Below are positions 8,315-16,057 of a stretch of 38,857 nucleotides of DNA, piece after piece (the first letter of the stretch is position 1; each line of letters begins with the position of its first letter). The notes under the pieces are model-generated. The model ran no database searches. It had not been told where the DNA came from and worked only from the letters and a program-made list of their open reading frames with translations. The position numbers and the translations under genes were made by a program. Location: NCBI GenBank assembly GCA_964592475.1, contig CAZQEZ010000024.1:1-38857 (forward strand). The letters run 5' to 3'. This stretch comes from CAZQEZ01 sp964592475 (lineage in GTDB: Bacteria; Bacteroidota; Bacteroidia; Cytophagales; Cyclobacteriaceae).

Positions 8315-9826
8315 ATGAAAAATAGATCAAGCGGAGTAATTCTACATATTACCTCCTTACCATCAGCCTTTGGAATAGGCGATTTAGGTCCTGAAGCCTA
8401 TAAATTTGCTGATTTTTTGACAAAAGCAGGTTTGCACTATTGGCAAATATTGCCATTAAACCCAGTAGATGAGGGTAATGCTTATTCACCATATAGCGGG
8501 TTATCAGCATTTGCAGGCAACACTATGATGATAAGCCCTGATTTATTAGCGCGCGATGGTTTCATTAATAGTAGTGAATTGCAAAATAAATATTACTTTA
8601 CCGATAATAAAGTGGACTTCTCTGAATCGGCAGCTCTTAAGCAATTTATTTTTAAAAAGGCATTTGCTAAATTTAAATCTGGCATGAGTGCTGACATCCA
8701 CCGCAAATATGAAGCCTTTTGTCACGAGCATTCATTTTGGTTGCAAGATTATGCACGATTTGTAGCCATTAAAGATTATCACCAAGGAGCAGACTGGGGC
8801 CGCTGGAATGAAGATATCAGGGATAGACAAGAACAAGCCATCAAGAAAATAGACTTGCAACTGCAAGATACCATAGAACAGGAAAAGTTTCTTCAATTCA
8901 TTTTCTTTCATCAATGGGATGGATTGAAAGAGTATTGTTCTAAGAAAAAAATCAATTTTATAGGAGATATGCCATTTTATGTAAGCTATGATAGTGCTGA
9001 CGTATGGGCAAATCCCGAACTATTTTTATTGAAGGATGATAAAAGGCCCATGGTAGTTTCCGGCGTACCCCCTGATTACTTCAGTGAAACAGGTCAGTTG
9101 TGGGGAACACCCATTTTCAATTGGCCACTGATGAAAGAGCGAGGATATGAATGGTGGCACAAACGGGTGGGACAAAACCTAAAATGGTGTAATAAGGTAA
9201 GACTGGATCACTTCAGGGCATTTTCTGCTTATTGGGAAGTGCCTGCAGATCATGAAACAGCCATGAATGGCTATTGGGTGAGTGGTCCCGGTAATGACAT
9301 ATTTGATGTCTTTAAAGAAAAATTTCCGGAAATGCCTATTATCGCTGAAGATTTAGGAACTATAGATGATGATGTACGTAACCTGATGTCAAAATACGAG
9401 TTGCCTGGTATGAAAGTACTCCTTTTTGCCTTTGGTCATGGCATGCCAGAAAATCCTTACATTTTGCACAATCATGAGGTAGAATGCGTAGCCTACACCG
9501 GCACTCACGACAACAATACGATAAAAGGGTGGTGGGAGAATGAAGCTGACGAAGAAAGTAAAAATAATTTAAAAGAATATTTACTTAGAGATATAGATGC
9601 AGAAAATGTGCATGAAATTCTGGTTTGTTTAGTTATGATGTCGGTGGCACGTTTAGCTATTTTTCCGATGCAAGACCTACTAGGCCTGGGCCAGGAAGCG
9701 ATCATGAACCGGCCAGGAACAGTGGGGAATAATTGGTGTTGGCGTTTATCAACCAGTGAAATAAATGATGAATTGGCAAAGAAGGTAAGAAAACGGGTAA
9801 AATTGTATGCCCGGGATAATGTATAA
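8315..9826 (+). CDS. malQ: 4-alpha-glucanotransferase (amylomaltase, GH77)
   Basis: MalQ moves maltosyl and longer dextrinyl units between alpha-1,4-glucans, lengthening short maltodextrins and releasing glucose. The protein has 503 residues, the usual bacterial amylomaltase length. The N-terminus 'GVILHITSLPSAFGIGDLG' and 'YWQILPLNP' are diagnostic of GH77. Catalytic residues are D298 in VRLDHFRAF, E345 in IIAEDLGTI and D399 in TGTHDNNTIKGWW. It closes the operon, five bases after treY. In this setting it could supply TreY with chains long enough to act on and recycle the short glucans left by TreY/TreZ; that is inference. No clear hairpin terminator follows; the next 137 bases are AT-rich with nothing recognisable. 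Confidence 0.95.
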   Translation: MKNRSSGVILHITSLPSAFGIGDLGPEAYKFADFLTKAGLHYWQILPLNPVDEGNAYSPYSGLSAFAGNTMMISPDLLARDGFINSSELQNKYYFTDNKVDFSESAALKQFIFKKAFAKFKSGMSADIHRKYEAFCHEHSFWLQDYARFVAIKDYHQGADWGRWNEDIRDRQEQAIKKIDLQLQDTIEQEKFLQFIFFHQWDGLKEYCSKKKINFIGDMPFYVSYDSADVWANPELFLLKDDKRPMVVSGVPPDYFSETGQLWGTPIFNWPLMKERGYEWWHKRVGQNLKWCNKVRLDHFRAFSAYWEVPADHETAMNGYWVSGPGNDIFDVFKEKFPEMPIIAEDLGTIDDDVRNLMSKYELPGMKVLLFAFGHGMPENPYILHNHEVECVAYTGTHDNNTIKGWWENEADEESKNNLKEYLLRDIDAENVHEILVCLVMMSVARLAIFPMQDLLGLGQEAIMNRPGTVGNNWCWRLSTSEINDELAKKVRKRVKLYARDNV

Positions 9827-9963
9827 AAATCTCTTTTTATTCAAAATAACTGGTAATTAATTAAAAGTAAAGTTGGAAGGAATTAAATTAAATTAAAAAA
9901 CAGAAATGTTAAAAAGTACACTTCTGCTTAATATTTTGTCCTTTTGTTATTTTTAGTTAAAAA

Positions 9964-10179
9964 TCAATTTTTGCTTTTGCTTACTTTATCATCTTCTTCC
10001 AGGCGTGTTTCTCTTACATCTTTCAATGGCTGCTGAAAGCCTTTATTTTTTTTACGCTCAACTCTTTCTTTAGGTGTTTCTTGTTTTTTTCGTATTGATT
10101 TAAGCACGAAATATAAAACACCAAAAGGGATTAAAAAAGCTAAAACACCAAGTATATAATAAAGAATTACAATATCCAT
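9964..10179 (-). CDS. Small single-pass membrane protein, unknown function
   Basis: A 71-residue frame with an ATG at 10179. The N-terminal half is one hydrophobic segment (about 3-27, 'IVILYYILGVLAFLIPFG') followed by KSIRKK, so the Lys/Arg-rich C-terminal half (about 28-71) should lie in the cytoplasm by the positive-inside rule. The tail is highly charged and probably unfolded. I do not recognise a family. The clean membrane-anchor-plus-charged-tail composition suggests a real gene rather than a chance frame, but it is short. The next gene upstream on the same strand ends 168 bases away, so it is probably transcribed on its own. Confidence 0.55.
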   Translation of the reverse strand: MDIVILYYILGVLAFLIPFGVLYFVLKSIRKKQETPKERVERKKNKGFQQPLKDVRETRLEEDDKVSKSKN

Positions 10180-10347
10180 TTTTAAAAATTATGATTAGTT
10201 CTTATAATTATTACTATATTTAACTATAGTTTGTTCAGAAGTACAATTAGTGTTTCGTGTTGATCTACAGGTAATACCATTTGCATCGCTCTTAATTAAC
10301 TCATATAGTAATTCTAAGCAGGGCTACTGAGTACAATCGTTAGTACA

Positions 10348-10794
10348 TTACGAATGCTGAAGGTGTTTAGCGGATAACGCAAATCGGTAGGCTGCTTTAG
10401 CATCTCGAAACACAACCAGAGAAACTTGGGAAGGTAATTGCAAACGTTCAACAAACCATCGCAAAGAAAGGTATTTTTCTAGCTTTATAGATTCTTGAGG
10501 TTTTGATACTAAAGCCACCTTAGCATCTATATTTTTATCGGAGTTAATATTATATCTCAACCATTTATTGATTACCATTAGGTATTCTTCAATGGATAAA
10601 TCATTAAAATCGTCTTTTTCAATTATCCAGTTTGATAAATTGTGCATACTACACATATCAAGTGCGATTTTAAATGACTCATGATAATCGAAAAGACTAC
10701 CATAGTTAGTAAAATTCAATTCTACAGCACCCACAAATACATTATGTGATATTTGACTTACTTTTGTAATGACCTTGTTCATATTAATCTTCAT
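10348..10794 (-). CDS. Putative STAS/SpoIIAA-like conserved protein
   Basis: A 148-residue soluble protein with no signal peptide or membrane segment. Its pattern, alternating strands and helices with 'LSLRWFVERLQLPSQVSLVVFRDAKAAYRFAL' features near the C-terminus, resembles the small STAS/SpoIIAA-like proteins common in Bacteroidota, whose function is unknown. This is a resemblance recalled by eye, not a proven match. It ends with HLQHS. A second in-frame ATG at 10782 (residue 5) is an equally possible start, as neither has a clear ribosome binding site. It sits 124 bases downstream of the response regulator on the same strand, so the two may be co-regulated. Confidence 0.6.
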   Translation of the reverse strand: MKINMNKVITKVSQISHNVFVGAVELNFTNYGSLFDYHESFKIALDMCSMHNLSNWIIEKDDFNDLSIEEYLMVINKWLRYNINSDKNIDAKVALVSKPQESIKLEKYLSLRWFVERLQLPSQVSLVVFRDAKAAYRFALSAKHLQHS

Positions 10795-10918
10795 TTATTG
10801 CTGGTTTAATAAGATAGAAATAAATGTAAATTTGATCAATTATTTTTTTTAATGATAGCCCTAAAAAGGGGATATTTTATACCTATTTGAGGGGAAATTT
10901 AAAAAATGGGTAAATAAG

Positions 10919-11557
10919 TTACAAGCCTACCATCGAAGCAAAGCGAACCAAACCTGCAGTATTTTTAGTACCAGACTTTTGTAGTAAGTTACGACGATGG
11001 GTAATCACTGTATGAGTACTTATATAAAGTTTCTTAGCGATTTCATGATTTTTTAAACCTATAGCTATTAAGCTTAAAATTTCTTTTTCTCTATTAGACA
11101 GTTTTTGTTGTGATTTAATGCTAATCTTTGATTCACCAGGTTTTGTAATGCACTCGACAATTTTTTCACGGATATCAGTATTAAAATAGCTGTTGCCTCT
11201 ACTTACAGTATTGATGGCATTCATTAAATCAGTCTTGTCAGCAGTTTTTAACATAAAACCTTTTACGCCAATGCTTAAAGCTTCTGATACTAGTTCTACT
11301 TTATTGTAATTTGAAAGGATAAGGATATTTATCAAAGGATTGCTATTAATTATTTTTCTAGCTATTTCAATGCCACTCATATCAGGCATCTCAATATCCA
11401 GCAATAATATATCAGGTATTTCAATGGCTACTTTTTTCACTATCTCACTTCCAATTGAGGCTTTGCCTATAAAGTCTATAGGCTCACCTTTTAATAAAGA
11501 CATTACACCCTGCACAAAAAGTTCGTGATCGTCAGCAAAAAAAACCTTAATTGCCAT
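10919..11557 (-). CDS. NarL/LuxR-family response regulator, orphan
   Basis: A 212-residue two-domain transcription factor. The receiver domain (1-120) has the acidic pair D9-D10, phospho-acceptor D54 in 'LLLDIEMPDMSG' and conserved K104. The C-terminal LuxR-type helix-turn-helix (about 152-206) reads 'LSNREKEILSLIAIGLKN' and 'ISTHTVITHRRNLLQKSG', the classic GerE pattern. Such proteins are phosphorylated by a histidine kinase and then dimerise on DNA. No kinase gene is adjacent; the only one in the window is over 21 kb away. Targets cannot be told from the sequence. The 347-base upstream region is empty of genes and could carry its own promoter. Confidence 0.93.
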   Translation of the reverse strand: MAIKVFFADDHELFVQGVMSLLKGEPIDFIGKASIGSEIVKKVAIEIPDILLLDIEMPDMSGIEIARKIINSNPLINILILSNYNKVELVSEALSIGVKGFMLKTADKTDLMNAINTVSRGNSYFNTDIREKIVECITKPGESKISIKSQQKLSNREKEILSLIAIGLKNHEIAKKLYISTHTVITHRRNLLQKSGTKNTAGLVRFASMVGL

Positions 11558-11904
11558 ATTATTAGTTTATCATGTTAACCTACAGTGACTAACATAGTTT
11601 TTTGTAAAGCCAACTATTTTTAATCTTATTTCTACGTGGAAAACGAGCATAGCATTTCGAAGGTAATTTAAAATAAGATCACTTTTTATCATTATTTAAA
11701 TATCGTATGATTTTCAAAAATATTTACATGACTTAATAAGCCTATGAGCAATAAAGGCTGCCGCTATTCAAATATAGATGATTGGGATTAAACCAATCTG
11801 GGAAAAGGAAGCAATTCAATTTATTTTACTTCCTGATTTCCTCTTATTTTCCTCATCTTTGCCGGCTGATTTCATACTGTATCATTTTTTTTATAATTCA
11901 GCCA
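11558..11904. other. Divergent intergenic region, no gene seen
   Basis: A 347-base AT-rich spacer between the response regulator and MFS genes, which diverge from it. The frame extending upstream of the MFS start is not supported as coding, since it reads a second hydrophobic stretch foreign to the transporter N-terminus. CATCTTTG at 11854-11861 resembles the -7 box (TAnnTTTG, one mismatch) and lies 43 bases before the MFS ATG, but no matching -33 TTG was found at normal spacing. Nothing else is recognised. Confidence 0.5.
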
Positions 11905-13116
11905 ATGAACTATAAACAACTTCTTGTTTCCTACCCCGGGTACGTGGGTTTTGGAGCCACCCACTATTTCTACTCCGCCCTGGGACAAACCTTTCTGATA
12001 AGTCAATTTGTGCCTTATTATAATCAAAGCTTCAATTTGTCTAATTCAACTTTCGGATTGATGTATGCAATAGCTACCATATGTAGTGCGACCATTATTC
12101 CTTTTGCAGGAAAATTTGTAGACAAATTGAAAATAAGACAATCAAGCCTGATCAATGGTCTGGCAATAGCTGCATTCTGTCTGCTTATGAGCTTCAGCCG
12201 GCATGTTGCCTTACTTTTTATTTCGCTGCTGGGCCTGCGTTTTTGCGGCCAGGGCCTCATGATCCTGATTGGCTCTACGGGAGTAGCCCGGTATTTTACT
12301 GTTGATCGAGGCAAAGCATTGTCTTTATCAGGACTTGGGTTATCGTTGGCAGAAACCCTATTACCAGTGGCGGTAGCAGCGGTTATTGGATGGCTCAATT
12401 GGCAGGCTGCCTGGCAATTGCTGGCCCTGTCTGTAGCCCTTGTGTTTATACCTGTCAGCCTGGTTTTGGTTAGAAAAGATAATCCATTTCAATTTGCTAA
12501 TTCGCCCAAGCAAACGGAGGAGTCATCAAAAATAAACCTATCTCGAAAGCAAGTGTTGGCTGACTATCGTTTTTATTTAATTTTACCGGTAATTCTATTT
12601 TTACCATTTTTTATCACGGGTATTTTTATTCATCAAAACCTGCTAGCTATGGCTAAAGGCTGGAGCATGGAATGGCTGGCCACTTGCTTCGTGGGTTATG
12701 GAGTTACACGTATTCTAACCAGTATTTTGGCCGGACCCTTAGTTGACAAATTTACTGCTCGCAAAACTGTAATTGTATATCTTGTGCCGCTGTTATTGGC
12801 TATGGCAGTGCTCATGCTCGGCGATAATAAATGGTTCGCGCTGCTTTACATGATTTTACTTGCCGTTACCGCCAGCTTAAGTTCGCTGACAGGTACTGCC
12901 CTATGGGCCGAGCTGTACGGGGTAAGATTTTTTGGCTCTATTAAAAGTATGGTTACTACTTTAATGGTTTTTTCTACCGCTTTGGGACCCATTGTAATAG
13001 GCAACATATTGGAAAACGCTCAACTATTACCCGAGTTTTTAATAGGCACAATTATAATAGTAATCTTATTGGTATTACTGGCTTGGTTTACTATAAAAAA
13101 ATATGAGGAATTGTAA
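11905..13116 (+). CDS. Major facilitator superfamily (MFS) transporter
   Basis: A 403-residue inner-membrane transporter with about twelve hydrophobic segments in two halves split by a hydrophilic loop near residues 190-215 ('FANSPKQTEESSKIN'). The first half has the MFS signature region between helices 2 and 3 in the form 'GKFVDKLKIRQ', and the second half repeats it as 'GPLVDKFTARKTV'. These loops mark the secondary transporters of the superfamily; the substrate cannot be predicted. I placed the start at the ATG at 11905 ('MNYKQLLVSYPGYVGFG') because the 41 codons upstream add an unrelated segment. The stop lies only five bases from the stop of kdsB on the opposite strand, with no terminator between. 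Confidence 0.88.
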   Translation: MNYKQLLVSYPGYVGFGATHYFYSALGQTFLISQFVPYYNQSFNLSNSTFGLMYAIATICSATIIPFAGKFVDKLKIRQSSLINGLAIAAFCLLMSFSRHVALLFISLLGLRFCGQGLMILIGSTGVARYFTVDRGKALSLSGLGLSLAETLLPVAVAAVIGWLNWQAAWQLLALSVALVFIPVSLVLVRKDNPFQFANSPKQTEESSKINLSRKQVLADYRFYLILPVILFLPFFITGIFIHQNLLAMAKGWSMEWLATCFVGYGVTRILTSILAGPLVDKFTARKTVIVYLVPLLLAMAVLMLGDNKWFALLYMILLAVTASLSSLTGTALWAELYGVRFFGSIKSMVTTLMVFSTALGPIVIGNILENAQLLPEFLIGTIIIVILLVLLAWFTIKKYEEL

Positions 13117-13121
13117 ATACA

Positions 13122-13865
13122 TTAAATAAGGTCATATGCCTTGAGTGCCCTTTGCAAATCTTCCGGGGTATCGATACTCATACTTTCTTTATCAGTAATA
13201 CCAATTTTTATTTTATAGCCATTTTCAATCCACCGGAGCTGTTCCAAAGATTCTGCTTTTTCCAAATCTGATTGATCAAGCTGAGTAATTTCAGCCAATA
13301 TATCGGAACGGTAAGCATACATACATACATGCTTATAATAGGTATGCTTTTCAGCCCACATCGATTTGTTTACCCCTCGTAAATGTGGCACTACTTCGCG
13401 GCTGAAGTAAATAGCGTTATTGTATTTATCGAAAATCACCTTCATCAGGCTGGGGTTAAATAATTGTTCACTGCTCTTAAACGGGGTGACCAAAGTAGCC
13501 AGTTGCGAATTACCATCCAGCAAACCGGCCAGCTCGTCAATACTATCCGGATGTATAAATGGTTCATCGCCCTGAATGTTGATGGCATAATCATAGTCTG
13601 TTGATTGCAGTTGAAGCGCTTCAAAACATCGATCGGTTCCCGTAGGATGTTGATCACTGGTCATCATCACGTCACCCGCGAAAGATTCAACTACTTCCTT
13701 TATCTTAGTATGGTCAGTAGCTACTACTACTTTATCTAATTTTTTACTTTTAATTGCCTGTTCATAAACCCGTTGTACCATGGGTTTCCCAGCAATATCT
13801 ACCAATGCTTTGGCTGGAAACCTTGTAGATGCAAATCTGGCTGGTATTATTCCTAAAATTTTCAT
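13122..13865 (-). CDS. kdsB: 3-deoxy-manno-octulosonate cytidylyltransferase (CMP-Kdo synthetase)
   Basis: KdsB activates Kdo with CTP to form CMP-Kdo, the donor for the inner core of lipopolysaccharide, in the cytoplasm. The protein is 247 residues, the family's normal length. It shows the nucleotide-binding N-terminus 'IIPARFASTRFPAKAL', then 'GKPMVQRVYEQA', 'VVVATDH', 'HPTGTDRC', 'INIQGDEPFI' and the C-terminal 'GYKIKIGIT' and 'SIDTPEDL'. All are diagnostic. Its ATG overlaps the stop of the upstream nfeD-like gene by four bases (ATGA), so translation is probably coupled. It indicates a Gram-negative envelope. Confidence 0.96.
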   Translation of the reverse strand: MKILGIIPARFASTRFPAKALVDIAGKPMVQRVYEQAIKSKKLDKVVVATDHTKIKEVVESFAGDVMMTSDQHPTGTDRCFEALQLQSTDYDYAINIQGDEPFIHPDSIDELAGLLDGNSQLATLVTPFKSSEQLFNPSLMKVIFDKYNNAIYFSREVVPHLRGVNKSMWAEKHTYYKHVCMYAYRSDILAEITQLDQSDLEKAESLEQLRWIENGYKIKIGITDKESMSIDTPEDLQRALKAYDLI

Positions 13866-15223
13866 TCTTCTACTTTTCTAACTTTTAATGATGTCCCGCT
13901 CTCTTCCACTACTTTCACTTTAGTGTCTTTTTCAATATAGTCTCCCCTGGTATATGCATCGTATATTTCTCCATCAATCATAACTTTACCACTAGGACGA
14001 AGCACAGTAAAGGTAACTCCTGTTTTGCCCATAAAACTGGTGGTTTGAAAGTTGGACGTATAACCCTGCAATCTATCCTGTACATCTTCCAGACTTACTC
14101 TTTTGAAAACATTTGAATTCATGAGCCGAGCCCCACCCAGAAACATCATAATTACTCCTGCCAGCAACCCTCCCAGCGCGGTAGAGATGGCAACTACAAC
14201 TTGTTCAAAAGGCACAAAATCAAAATTAAAACCTTCATTGTTGATCATGATTAACACAAGCGAACCTAGAGATAGCATGATACCCGAGATACCTGCAATA
14301 CCAAAACCTGGTATCACAAAAAGCTCAAGCCCTATGAGCACTAATCCAACAAAAAACGCGATAATCTCCCAATTGGCTGCTAACCCATTTAAATAATAAG
14401 GCACTAAATACAAAATAAGTGCTATCACAGAAGCCAGGATTGGAAAACCTATACCTGGTGTTTGCAATTCGAAGTATATTCCTCCGAGTATTAACATAAT
14501 TAAAATCCCACTTACGATTGGGTTGATAAAAAAAGAGATGATTTTTTCAGAAACACTGAGTTCATAGTCAATAATTTCATAATCTTCTACTCCTGCGTAT
14601 TGCAGCAACTCCTCTATCGAGTCCATCTGAGCCTCCGCGAAGCCATGCTCAATAGCCTCAGAAGTAGAAAAAGTGATCACTTCCCCTTCGGCGGTTATTC
14701 CTTCAATTTCGATGGTTTCATCTACCATTGCTTCGGCAATTTTCGGGTCTCTACCGGTAGCCTCAGCGGTAGAACGCATAATAGAGCGCATGTACGATTG
14801 ATACTTGTCCGGCGCTGCTGCTCCATCTTGTGTTACCACGGTAGCGGCACCTATGCTGGCACCTGTTGCCATATAAATACTATCTGTAGCAATTGAAATT
14901 AAAGCTCCGGCAGAAGCAGCATTTTTATTAATAAATGTATAGATAGGTTTTTCAAATTCAAGAAAGCGGGTGCGTATATCGTCGGCATCATTTACGGCAC
15001 CTCCATAGGTATTCATATCCACTATAATCAGGTCGGCCTTTTGTTCCCGGGCTTCTTCAAGTGCAATTTCCGTATATCTATTTGTTCGTGGATCTATACC
15101 TGCACGCAATTCCATTACAAAAACACGAGTGGTACTGTCATTTTTATTCTGAGCCAGGGTGATACCTGCCTGAAATAAAAAAAACAATAAAAGGGTATTG
15201 CGTAATATATTAAAGTACCTCAT
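13862..15223 (-). CDS. NfeD-family membrane-bound ClpP-class serine protease
   Basis: A 453-residue protein with an N-terminal signal sequence (about 1-24, ending ITLAQ), a ClpP/SppA-like protease domain (about 32-215), several membrane segments (about 230-380) and a C-terminal soluble OB-fold-like NfeD domain (about 385-453). The candidate nucleophile is S104 in 'NKNAASAGALIS' and the candidate general base is K140, matching the Ser-Lys dyad of the archaeal 1510-N protease. Related proteins are often linked to stomatin-like partners and cleave hydrophobic membrane-protein tails; no stomatin gene is next to it here. It overlaps kdsB by four bases. The N-terminal part should lie on the periplasmic side. 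Confidence in the family is high; the substrate is unknown. Confidence 0.9.
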   Translation of the reverse strand: MRYFNILRNTLLLFFLFQAGITLAQNKNDSTTRVFVMELRAGIDPRTNRYTEIALEEAREQKADLIIVDMNTYGGAVNDADDIRTRFLEFEKPIYTFINKNAASAGALISIATDSIYMATGASIGAATVVTQDGAAAPDKYQSYMRSIMRSTAEATGRDPKIAEAMVDETIEIEGITAEGEVITFSTSEAIEHGFAEAQMDSIEELLQYAGVEDYEIIDYELSVSEKIISFFINPIVSGILIMLILGGIYFELQTPGIGFPILASVIALILYLVPYYLNGLAANWEIIAFFVGLVLIGLELFVIPGFGIAGISGIMLSLGSLVLIMINNEGFNFDFVPFEQVVVAISTALGGLLAGVIMMFLGGARLMNSNVFKRVSLEDVQDRLQGYTSNFQTTSFMGKTGVTFTVLRPSGKVMIDGEIYDAYTRGDYIEKDTKVKVVEESGTSLKVRKVEE

Positions 15224-15233
15224 TTCTTTAGCT

Positions 15234-15241
15234 TAAATTTG
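15234..15241 (+). promoter_or_regulatory. Possible -7 promoter box of the DUF4905-like gene
   Basis: TAAATTTG matches TAnnTTTG exactly and ends 10 bases before the ATG at 15252, which would give a very short leader. No TTG was found at the normal spacing upstream; the nearest is 33 bases away. The site lies in the 28-base gap between two diverging genes. Confidence 0.35.
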
Positions 15242-15251
15242 CACTTAAATT

Positions 15252-16055
15252 ATGAAAGATATTAAAATCAAAGCGACAATCGACCTTCAATTCGACGGGC
15301 AAATTTTTAATTTGCTTTGTGATAATGAAGCCGAGGTTTTGGCGCTTGAAATTAGAAACAATGTCAAATATAACGCAAGTTATGCAGCTTTTGATTTAAA
15401 AAAAAATAAGTTTATTAATAAGAAAATTCAACCAGCAGAAAGATGGTGGACCAGTATGCTTTCAGTAAATAAAGAAAGTTTGATTTTATACCAATATCAT
15501 GATCAACAGTCGCCCGATATAAAAGATATATTTGCACTTGATTTGAAAAAAGGTAAGCAGTTGTGGTTACATCATCAATTGATATTGCAAAATGTAGAAA
15601 ATGAGAAACTTAGGGTACTCCGTCAAATTAATGACTCTATAGATGAGATGGTGATCTCTTTGCCCAATGGCAAATTGCAGCCATCCCCTTCCAGTGTTTT
15701 GCCGCAGAAAAAGAATGATAACAAAATTGAGCAACCTCAACATTATAAAGATAGCAGTGAACACTTTAACACCGTAAGCGAATTTTTAAGTAAAAGATTT
15801 AATATAAGCCCTATAAAAGCTCTAGATTATCTTGAAGTAAATGATTATATAATTATTTCTTATTATCAACTTACAAGCGAAGGAAAAAATCTAAACAACG
15901 ACCTGCTAGTGCTAAATAAGCAAGGAAAAATACTATTAAAAGAAAAGTTGGCCAGCAATTTAAAAGGCATAGGTATGGATACCTTTGTAATAATCAACGG
16001 CCTGTTAATAATGATTAAGGATAAAAACACGTTGAAGGGATATAAACTATTTTAA
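15252..16055 (+). CDS. DUF4905-like conserved protein
   Basis: A 267-residue protein without a signal peptide or membrane segments. It is rich in beta-strand-like repeats such as 'ILYQYHDQQSPDIKDIFALD' and 'LDLKKGKQLWLHH', recalling one or two propeller-like blades, and contains 'PAERWWTSML'. These features match my memory of the Bacteroidota family DUF4905, of unknown function; I could not confirm this by search. A hydrophilic linker occurs near residues 145-170. The gene is two bases upstream of the LysM-protein gene on the same strand, so they almost certainly form a two-gene operon and may share a role at the cell envelope. Confidence 0.7.
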   Translation: MKDIKIKATIDLQFDGQIFNLLCDNEAEVLALEIRNNVKYNASYAAFDLKKNKFINKKIQPAERWWTSMLSVNKESLILYQYHDQQSPDIKDIFALDLKKGKQLWLHHQLILQNVENEKLRVLRQINDSIDEMVISLPNGKLQPSPSSVLPQKKNDNKIEQPQHYKDSSEHFNTVSEFLSKRFNISPIKALDYLEVNDYIIISYYQLTSEGKNLNNDLLVLNKQGKILLKEKLASNLKGIGMDTFVIINGLLIMIKDKNTLKGYKLF

Positions 16056-16057
16056 GA

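Noticed and set aside
11782..11904. N-terminal extension of the MFS transporter
   Set aside because: It adds 41 residues with an extra hydrophobic stretch and no similarity to the usual start; the ATG at 11905 opens directly into the first transport helix.
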